DNA of 64,000 nt from SB11 sp037968475 (GTDB lineage Bacteria > Bacteroidota > Bacteroidia > UBA8524), in assembly GCA_037968475.1 (NCBI GenBank), contig JBBKVO010000049.1:1-64000 (forward strand), given 5' to 3'. Positions 58,674 through 64,000 of this stretch are shown here, piece by piece. Position 1 is the stretch's first letter; each line of letters opens with the position of its first letter. The notes under the pieces are model-generated. The model did no database searches. It was not told the DNA's origin and was given only the letters and a program-made list of their open reading frames with translations. Both the position numbers and the translations under genes were made by a program.

Positions 58674-59834
58674 ATGCAAGCCGATTTGAATACCCGTATA
58701 GGGATTATAGGTGGAGGGCAACTGGGCAAAATGCTGATTGAAGCCGCCCAACCTCTTAATATTTATTGTAATATACTTGAAAACGATGCCAATGCACCTG
58801 CATCGCGCATTGCCGATGAGCAAATAGTAGGTAAACTTACCGATGGTGATAAAATCCGTCAGTTAGCCGCCATTAGCGATGTATTAACCTACGAGATAGA
58901 ACACGTTGGCGTTGATACTCTGCACCAATTGGAAGCTGAGGGTAAAACCATTATCCCATCACCCAAAATATTAGAAATAATAAAAGATAAAGGTTTGCAA
59001 AAACAGTTTTATGCAAACAACGGCATACCTACCTCACCTTTTATTTTGGTAGATACACCTGCCGATTGGGCTGCAGCATTGCAAAAAACAGGCTTTACAA
59101 AATTTGCCGCCAAAAGCCGTACCGATGGGTACGATGGCAAAGGAGTATCGCTTTGTAACACTGCCGATATACTTAGCGGTAAAACTCCTATCCCTTTTGA
59201 TAGCCCTTGTATGCTAGAGGCTTTTGTTGAGAACGAGAAAGAACTAAGCGTAATTGTAGCCCGCGATAGGGATGGCAAAACCACTACCTTTCCTTTGGTA
59301 GAAATGGATTTTGACCCTATAGCCAACTTGGTTGAATATCTTGCCTGCCCTGCACAGGTTAGCAGTGCTGTTGAAGATGAAGCCCGCCGCATAGCTACAC
59401 TTACCATAGAAAAAATGCAAGGCATAGGCATATTTGCCGTTGAAATGTTTTTGGATAAAGAAGGGCAAATATTAGTAAACGAAGTCGCCCCTCGCCCACA
59501 CAATAGCGGACACCACACCATAGAAGCCTGCTATACATCACAATACGAGCAGTTATTGCGTATTTTAATAGGATTGCCGCTAGGTGATACTACCTTAATA
59601 CAACCTGCTGTAATGCTAAACCTTTTAGGTGCTGATGGTTTTAGTGGAAAATATCGTTTACAGGGTATTGAAGAAGCAACTAAAATTGCAGGTGTATACA
59701 TCCATTTATACAACAAAAAAGAAAGCCGACCCATGCGAAAAATGGGACACGTGAGTATAGTAGCACCCTCTTTGGACGAAGCAAAGCAAAAGGCTACCTT
59801 TGTCAAAAATATTCTGAAATTTATACCCGCCTGA
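58674..59834 (+). CDS. purK: 5-(carboxyamino)imidazole ribonucleotide synthase
   Basis: 386 residues. ATP-grasp enzyme: IGIIGGGQLGKML at the N-terminal phosphate loop, TKFAAKSRTDGYDGKGVSL, the VEMFLDKEGQILVNEVAPRPHNSGHHT metal/ATP site. It carboxylates AIR using bicarbonate and ATP in purine synthesis. The ATG at 58674 overlaps the predicted transcription start; a TTG four codons on (58686) would fit the short N-terminus of the family better. purE follows directly, with a TGA-TA-ATG junction. Confidence 0.94.
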   Translation: MQADLNTRIGIIGGGQLGKMLIEAAQPLNIYCNILENDANAPASRIADEQIVGKLTDGDKIRQLAAISDVLTYEIEHVGVDTLHQLEAEGKTIIPSPKILEIIKDKGLQKQFYANNGIPTSPFILVDTPADWAAALQKTGFTKFAAKSRTDGYDGKGVSLCNTADILSGKTPIPFDSPCMLEAFVENEKELSVIVARDRDGKTTTFPLVEMDFDPIANLVEYLACPAQVSSAVEDEARRIATLTIEKMQGIGIFAVEMFLDKEGQILVNEVAPRPHNSGHHTIEACYTSQYEQLLRILIGLPLGDTTLIQPAVMLNLLGADGFSGKYRLQGIEEATKIAGVYIHLYNKKESRPMRKMGHVSIVAPSLDEAKQKATFVKNILKFIPA

Positions 59835-59836
59835 TA

Positions 59837-60355
59837 ATGAGCCTAAAACCAATAGTAGGAATAATAATGGGTAGCGATAGCGACCTACCTGTAATGCAAG
59901 CAGCCGCCACCGTGTTGGATGAATTTAATATACCCTACGAGCTGACCATAGTAAGTGCCCACCGTACCCCCGATAGAATGTACGAGTATGCCAAAAGTGC
60001 ACACCAACGTGGTTTGCAAATAATAATTGCAGGTGCAGGCGGTAGTGCCCACCTACCCGGTATGGTAGCAGCCATTACTCATCTGCCTGTTATTGGAGTT
60101 CCCGTACAATCAAAAACAATGAGTGGTATAGATTCCCTCTACTCGATAGTGCAAATGCCCGGAGGTATACCCGTAGCCACTGTGGCTATTAACGGCGCAA
60201 AAAATGCAGGGCTTTTAGCTGCACAAATTATTGCTACTACTGATGCGGTATTGGCCGAAAAACTAATTGAGTATAGAAAAGAGATGCGGATGGAGGTTGA
60301 AGAAAAAGCACGCCGCCTTGAAAAAATGGGACATAAAAATTATTACGAAGGATAA
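59837..60355 (+). CDS. purE: 5-(carboxyamino)imidazole ribonucleotide mutase
   Basis: 172 residues. GIIMGSDSDLPVM, VSAHRTPDRMYEYA and AGAGGSAHLPGMVAA are the class I PurE signature, with the catalytic His in SAHRTP. It converts N5-CAIR to CAIR. Two bp after purK, an operon. Confidence 0.96.
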   Translation: MSLKPIVGIIMGSDSDLPVMQAAATVLDEFNIPYELTIVSAHRTPDRMYEYAKSAHQRGLQIIIAGAGGSAHLPGMVAAITHLPVIGVPVQSKTMSGIDSLYSIVQMPGGIPVATVAINGAKNAGLLAAQIIATTDAVLAEKLIEYRKEMRMEVEEKARRLEKMGHKNYYEG

Positions 60356-60410
60356 GCATTTGTTTCGCTGATTATTATAAATTTGACCGCTTTAAAAAAA
60401 ATAACTGAAT

Positions 60411-60791
60411 ATGAATATTCCTGAAAACCTGTACTACACCCCCGAACATGAATGGCTTAGTGTTGAAGGCGACATTGCCACAATAGGTATTACCGATTTT
60501 GCCCAAGGCGAACTAGGTGATATTGTATTTGTTGATATTGATACACAAGGCGAAAATCTTGCCGCAGGCGATGTGTTTGGTACGGTTGAAGCTGTAAAAA
60601 CAGTTTCTGACTTGTTTTTGCCTATTGATGGTGAAATACTAGAAGTAAACCCAGGATTGGAAGATTCGCCCGAATCGGTTAACCAAGATCCTTATGGCGC
60701 AGGTTGGATGGTGAAAGTAAAACTTACTGCTACTGACCAACTAAATAGCCTTTTAAAAGCTGATGCATACAAAGAGTTAATCAACGCTTAA
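60411..60791 (+). CDS. gcvH: Glycine cleavage system H protein
   Basis: 126 residues. YTPEHEWLSVEGD at the start, GIDFAQGELGDIVFV-type core and the lipoylated Lys in TVEAVKTVSDLF. The lipoyl arm shuttles the aminomethyl group between the P, T and L proteins, whose genes are elsewhere. The stop abuts the GTG of the VanZ-like gene with no gap. Confidence 0.95.
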   Translation: MNIPENLYYTPEHEWLSVEGDIATIGITDFAQGELGDIVFVDIDTQGENLAAGDVFGTVEAVKTVSDLFLPIDGEILEVNPGLEDSPESVNQDPYGAGWMVKVKLTATDQLNSLLKADAYKELINA

Positions 60792-61196
60792 GTGCACACC
60801 TTTTTTAAATATAACAGAAATGCCCTACTATGGGCATTTTTAATTTTAGCCCTGTGCACCATGCCTGTTACGGGCATTACCAGTATCAAACTGCTAAATT
60901 TATTGTCGTTTGATAAGCTGGCGCATATGCTTTTATTCGCTATGCAATTTTGGTTTATAGCCATTGGACAGCTAAAACAACACGTCTTTTCATATAAAAG
61001 AAAAAGAGCTTCAACGCTTGCGTTTATTATTACCGTGGCGTACGGGGGCACTATAGAACTTATACAAGGCTATTTGCTTAGCAATCGTACAATGGATATT
61101 TTAGATATGGTAGCCAACATAATAGGAGCTATTATCGGTTGGTTCTTTTTTATAGCTTTTAAGAAAAAATACAAAAAAGATACACACGCCAAATAA
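60792..61196 (+). CDS. VanZ-family membrane protein
   Basis: 134 residues from GTG 60792, directly after the gcvH stop. Four membrane helices; SFDKLAHMLLFAMQFW (the D-K-x-x-H of VanZ-like proteins) and GTIELIQGYLLSNRTMDILDMVANIIGAIIG are diagnostic. VanZ-like proteins affect envelope or teicoplanin response; the role of most members is unknown. The lack of a gap suggests translation coupled to gcvH. Confidence 0.82.
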   Translation: MHTFFKYNRNALLWAFLILALCTMPVTGITSIKLLNLLSFDKLAHMLLFAMQFWFIAIGQLKQHVFSYKRKRASTLAFIITVAYGGTIELIQGYLLSNRTMDILDMVANIIGAIIGWFFFIAFKKKYKKDTHAK

Positions 61197-61255
61197 ACTT
61201 TTTGTTAAAAAAAATCGTTTAGCCTATAAAGGCATCAGGTATTTACAAAAAGGTT

Positions 61256-61263
61256 TATATTTG
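61256..61263 (+). promoter_or_regulatory. -7 promoter box for the TonB gene
   Basis: TATATTTG, exact TAnnTTTG, 12 bp before the ATG at 61276. The TTG at 61261 lies inside the box, which argues against it as a start codon. Confidence 0.5.
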
Positions 61264-61275
61264 AAACGTAATATT

Positions 61276-61956
61276 ATGGAACTAAAAAAGAACCCAGAAT
61301 ACGACTCTAAAAGGTTTGGCTTAAACTTCTTCCTATCGGGATTGTTGTTGGCCTTGCTTATTACCTTGGGCGCATTTAAGTATACTCAGTATGCTGATGA
61401 GGTAAAACAAGAAGTAATGTATGACATTTCTGACGAAGTGGAAGAGATGGCTGATATTACCCGCCAAAACGAACCACCACCACCAGCACCTCCCCCACCA
61501 CCACCGGCAACTGTGGAAGTGGTAGAAGATGATGTGGAAACTCCTGATGTAGAAATTGAAGCTACTGACGAGATAAAAGATTACGTGCCCAAAGCAGCAC
61601 CTGCTATGCCCGAGCCTGAACCAGAAAGTACAGGTGAAGCAGAAGTATTTGAGATTGTTGAAAAACAACCTTCATATCCGGGTGGAGAAGCAGCACGTCA
61701 AACATTTATTGCAAAACACCTAGTATACCCCCCATTGGCGATAGAAAACCAAAAACAGGGTACTATTATAGTAGAATTTATTGTTGAGCCTCCCGATGGT
61801 CGCCTTAGCAACGTTAAAGCCATTAAAAGTTTTGACGACGATTGCTCTCGCGAAGCTGAAAGAGTGGTACGTATGATGCGTTGGACTCCGGGTGAGCAAC
61901 GTGGCAAAGCTGTACGTGTAAAAGTACGTATGCCCATCAAATTCAGATTACAGTAG
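61276..61956 (+). CDS. TonB-family energy transducer
   Basis: 226 residues. MELKKNPEYDSKRFGL, one membrane helix (about 18-36), a Pro/Glu-rich linker (PPPPAPPPPPPA and VEDDVETPDVEIE) spanning the periplasm, and the TonB C-terminal domain YPGGEAARQTFIAKHLVYPP ... VEFIVEPPDGRLSN, ending RWTPGEQRGKAVRVKVRMPIKFRLQ. It passes inner-membrane energy to outer-membrane receptors; ExbB/ExbD are elsewhere. An in-frame TTG at 61261 is not preferred. Confidence 0.9.
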   Translation: MELKKNPEYDSKRFGLNFFLSGLLLALLITLGAFKYTQYADEVKQEVMYDISDEVEEMADITRQNEPPPPAPPPPPPATVEVVEDDVETPDVEIEATDEIKDYVPKAAPAMPEPEPESTGEAEVFEIVEKQPSYPGGEAARQTFIAKHLVYPPLAIENQKQGTIIVEFIVEPPDGRLSNVKAIKSFDDDCSREAERVVRMMRWTPGEQRGKAVRVKVRMPIKFRLQ

Positions 61957-61982
61957 TTCTCTCTACTTAAAAATATATTTAA

Positions 61983-62016
61983 AAGCCCTTGTTACTTAAG
62001 TAACAAGGGCTTTTTT
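61983..62016 (+). terminator. Terminator of the TonB gene
   Basis: Perfect palindrome AAGCCCTTGTTACTT facing AAGTAACAAGGGCTT, followed by T run. Confidence 0.85.
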
Positions 62017-62052
62017 TATTCCCTCATTTTTTATCTTTTGCAATAATTAAAT

Positions 62053-62060
62053 TAGGTTTG
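62053..62060 (+). promoter_or_regulatory. -7 promoter box for fabG
   Basis: TAGGTTTG followed by CC, exact TAnnTTTG, 19 bp before the ATG at 62080. Confidence 0.4.
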
Positions 62061-62079
62061 CCGTATATAGTAACAACCT

Positions 62080-62829
62080 ATGAAATTACTTCAAGATAAA
62101 GTAGCACTTATTACGGGTGCATCGCGCGGTATAGGCCGCGGAATAGCCGAAAAATTTGCACAACAAGGCTGCAATATTGCCTTCTCGTTTGCATCAAGTG
62201 TAGAAAAAGCCCGTGCTTTTGAGGCCGAATTGGCCGAAAAATATGGCGTAAAAGCCAAAGGCTACCAAAGCAATGCTGCAATATATAACGAAGCCGAAGA
62301 GTTGGTAAACAACGTTATGGCTGATTTTGGTCAAATAGATGTTTTGATAAACAATGCAGGCATAACCCGTGATACTTTGCTAATGCGAATGACAGAGGAG
62401 CAGTGGGATGATGTGATTAATACCAACCTGAAATCGGTATTTAACCTTACCAAAGCAGCTCTAAAACCTTTCTTAAAACAACGTAATGGCTCAATAATAA
62501 ATATGACTTCGGTTGTAGGTATAATGGGTAATGCAGGCCAAGCCAATTATGCGGCATCAAAAGCAGGTATGATTGGTTTTACCAAATCGATAGCCAAAGA
62601 ATTGGGCGGACGTAACGTACGTTGCAATGCTGTTGCCCCAGGTTTTATTGAAACTGAAATGACTGGCGCGCTTGACCCTGAAATTGTAAAAGGATGGACG
62701 GATGTGATTCCCTTAAAGCGTGGTGGAACTACCGAAGATGTAGCCAATACCTGCCTTTTTCTTGCCAGCGATATGAGTACTTACGTAACAGGCCAAACCA
62801 TTAATGTTGATGGTGGCATGTTGATGTAG
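62080..62829 (+). CDS. fabG: 3-oxoacyl-[acyl-carrier-protein] reductase
   Basis: 249 residues, short-chain dehydrogenase. TGASRGIGRG (cofactor), NNAGITRD, catalytic YAASKAG with Ser in MTSVVG, and the closing TGQTINVDGGML. NADPH-dependent reduction of 3-oxoacyl-ACP in fatty acid elongation. Relatives with other substrates are close in sequence, but the motif set and length fit FabG. Stands alone with a hairpin at 62839. Confidence 0.92.
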   Translation: MKLLQDKVALITGASRGIGRGIAEKFAQQGCNIAFSFASSVEKARAFEAELAEKYGVKAKGYQSNAAIYNEAEELVNNVMADFGQIDVLINNAGITRDTLLMRMTEEQWDDVINTNLKSVFNLTKAALKPFLKQRNGSIINMTSVVGIMGNAGQANYAASKAGMIGFTKSIAKELGGRNVRCNAVAPGFIETEMTGALDPEIVKGWTDVIPLKRGGTTEDVANTCLFLASDMSTYVTGQTINVDGGMLM

Positions 62830-62838
62830 TAGTAAATT

Positions 62839-62873
62839 ATAACATAGCTATTATTTTATTATAGCTATGTTAT
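62839..62873 (+). terminator. Hairpin after fabG
   Basis: ATAACATAGCTAT...ATAGCTATGTTAT, 13-bp arms and AT-rich loop; no strong T run, so the terminator call is tentative. Confidence 0.5.
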
Positions 62874-62928
62874 CCATCATTCTTACTAGTAGTTTTAAAT
62901 TTTGTAACTTCGATAAAATTAAAGTGTT

Positions 62929-63255
62929 ATGAATACTGAAAATAATAACGAAGAAAAACCATTACCAGGTTATACCCCATACCCTGCTAAAGATGATATA
63001 TATACACAAGGTAAAAAAGAGCACTACGAAGAAGAGGAAGAAGTAAAAAAAGAAGAAACAGAAGAGGATAAATGGAACGATTTGGATGCTGAACGTAGGG
63101 GTAGAAAGACTGAAATACATGATGCTGATGATTTAGACATCCCTGGTGCTGAGCTAGATGATGCTATGGAAGATATTGGCGAAGAGGACGAAGAAAACAA
63201 TTATTATAGTTTGGGTGGTGATAACCACAATGACTTGGAAGAAGATAGATCTTAA
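62929..63255 (+). CDS. Small, highly acidic protein of unknown function
   Basis: 108 residues, with blocks of Glu and Asp (HYEEEEEVKKEETEEDK, DDAMEDIGEEDEENN) and few hydrophobic residues; probably disordered. An N-terminal PLPGYTPYPAKDDIY segment is distinctive. No family recognised. Follows fabG on the same strand. Confidence 0.55.
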   Translation: MNTENNNEEKPLPGYTPYPAKDDIYTQGKKEHYEEEEEVKKEETEEDKWNDLDAERRGRKTEIHDADDLDIPGAELDDAMEDIGEEDEENNYYSLGGDNHNDLEEDRS

Positions 63256-63311
63256 AAGTCGCTTCCTGTTATTATTATCTATTAAAAGCAGGCGAAAGCG
63301 TCTGCTAACTT

Positions 63312-63460
63312 TGCCCTAATCGTTTACTTACGTACTTACCATTATGATGGTGCGTGGGCTATCATACTGCAATTACTCGAAGTATGAGTGAAGAGGCCTC
63401 CCTTCTCTCCTTTCGAGAGCCTCAAGGTGCCAGCACACAAGAGGGGACAACGCAGTGCTC
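63312..63460 (+). repeat. Family C repeat, copy C2 (63256-63702 region)
   Basis: TGCCCTAATCGTTTACTTACG, TTATGATGGTGCGTGGGCT, AAGTATGAGTGAAGAGGCC, GAGAGCCTCAAGG, and CACACAAGAGGGGACAACGC. The matching family D part continues to about 63597. No gene in the region besides repeat frames. Confidence 0.7.
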
Positions 63461-63472
63461 TTTTTTAACAAT

Positions 63473-63597
63473 AACCAAAGGGCAGAGGCGTGGCCTCCCT
63501 CCTCGCAGGGCTTGTATACTGAATAAAGTCAAAGGGTACGAATTTGTTACTTGTTGATTTTATATTTTTCATAACCCGAACTCACTTTAAAACTGGC
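63473..63597 (+). repeat. Family D composite repeat, copy D3
   Basis: AACCAAAGGGCAGAGGCGTGG, CCTCCCTCCTCGCAGGGCTT, TTGTTGATTTTATATTTTTC and CCCGAACTCAC(T)TT, as in D1 and D2. The inner part differs. Confidence 0.65.
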
Positions 63598-63702
63598 TCT
63601 ACTATTCTTTTTGCACACGTGTAAAAACAATGGTAGGTTTGTAGTGTTTTGGTGCGATAAATGCTAGCCAATACACTTAATCAAATAAAGAAAATACACC
63701 AC

Positions 63703-64000
63703 ATGAAATTCGGAACAAAAGCCATACACGCAGGGCAAGAGCCTGACCCAACTACTGGGGCAATAATGACCCCTATATACCAAACCAGTACCTATGTGCA
63801 AGCTGAACCGGGCGACCATAAGGGCTACGAGTACTCACGCGGCACTAATCCTACCCGTAAGGCATTAGAAGATTGTATAGCTGCGCTTGAGAATGCACAG
63901 TACGGTCTTTGCTTTAGCAGTGGCATGGGTGCTATTGATGCTGTAATGAAAACACTAAAAGCAGGTGATGAGGTAATTACGGGTGATGATTTGTATGGTG
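63703..64000 (+). CDS. Cys/Met-metabolism PLP-dependent enzyme, partial (cystathionine gamma-synthase-like)
   Basis: First 99 residues; the rest lies beyond the window. FGTKAIHAGQEPDPTTGAIMTPIYQTSTYVQ, EYSRGTNPTRKALE and CFSSGMGAIDAVMKTLKAGDEVI are the shared start of cystathionine gamma-synthase, cystathionine beta-lyase and related trans-sulfuration enzymes. The PLP Lys is not in the window, so the exact reaction stays open; gamma-synthase or -lyase is likely. Confidence 0.85.
   Translation, partial: MKFGTKAIHAGQEPDPTTGAIMTPIYQTSTYVQAEPGDHKGYEYSRGTNPTRKALEDCIAALENAQYGLCFSSGMGAIDAVMKTLKAGDEVITGDDLYG

Noticed and set aside
61261..61275. TTG start for the TonB gene.
   Set aside because: The TTG is part of the TATATTTG promoter box; ATG 61276 yields the family start MELKKNP.

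Overview
The window is chromosomal DNA of a member of the Bacteroidota, probably an environmental lineage near Chitinophagales or Sphingobacteriales (inference). Supporting evidence: a PorW/SprE-type gliding/type IX secretion lipoprotein, tandem LruC-domain lipoproteins, DUF4290 next to murA, an ATP synthase operon with a periplasmic insertion in subunit a, a bactofilin beside AtpZ, many lipoproteins, and repeated TAnnTTTG promoter boxes with an upstream TTTG, the Bacteroidota primary sigma consensus. Only one tRNA (Asp) and one small SRP RNA are visible. There is no CRISPR array and no complete insertion sequence; a transposase-like start runs off the left edge.

Layout. 1-1.6 kb: transposase-like fragment, a palindromic repeat and a lone PD-(D/E)XK nuclease-like gene. 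1.6-5.8 kb: tRNA-Asp, accA, a tRNA 3'-end remnant, a WbqC-like gene, a deoxynucleoside kinase and a biotin-dependent carboxyltransferase. 5.8-7.5 kb: repeat-rich DNA with two small accessory genes. 7.6-11 kb: fused acyl-CoA mutase icmF. 11.5-15.1 kb: accessory genes (putAbiC-like membrane protein, AraC regulator, AhpD-like protein, small membrane protein, peroxiredoxin). 15.4-16.3 kb: SRP RNA and fsa. 16.3-16.9 kb: a dense cluster of hairpin repeats. 17-27 kb: surface and envelope genes (IgGFc-binding-like, GmhB-type phosphatase, GT2, porin, two LruC paralogues). 27-28.8 kb: atpC-atpD. 29-39.8 kb: DNA glycosylase, dnaJ-grpE, TlpA thioredoxin, murA-DUF4290, proline dehydrogenase, metallophosphoesterase, GT39. 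39.9-42.1 kb: small accessory genes. 42.4-49.1 kb: atpG-A-H-F-E-B, two small membrane genes, a bactofilin and an M23-associated membrane domain. 49.2-54.3 kb: porW and a class A PBP. 55-64 kb: metabolic genes (pabB-like, PaaE-like reductase, thioesterase, purK-purE, gcvH, VanZ, TonB, fabG, an acidic protein, start of a Cys/Met PLP enzyme).

How it fits together. Most genes are housekeeping: fatty acid synthesis (accA, fabG), branched-chain/odd-chain acyl-CoA metabolism (carboxyltransferase, icmF), purines (purK-purE), energy (ATP synthase split into two minus-strand blocks, as in other Bacteroidota) and cell wall (murA, PBP, bactofilin). I found no clear new multi-gene system. The unusual material lies in the intergenic DNA: a dispersed family of GAGCG/CGCTC palindromes, period-8 degenerate tandem arrays, composite mobile-looking repeats and a MITE-like element. 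At gene level, MurA has Asp instead of the fosfomycin-target Cys, DnaJ lacks one of its two zinc centres, an M23-associated membrane protein lacks its peptidase, and a putAbiC-like gene sits in an accessory patch.
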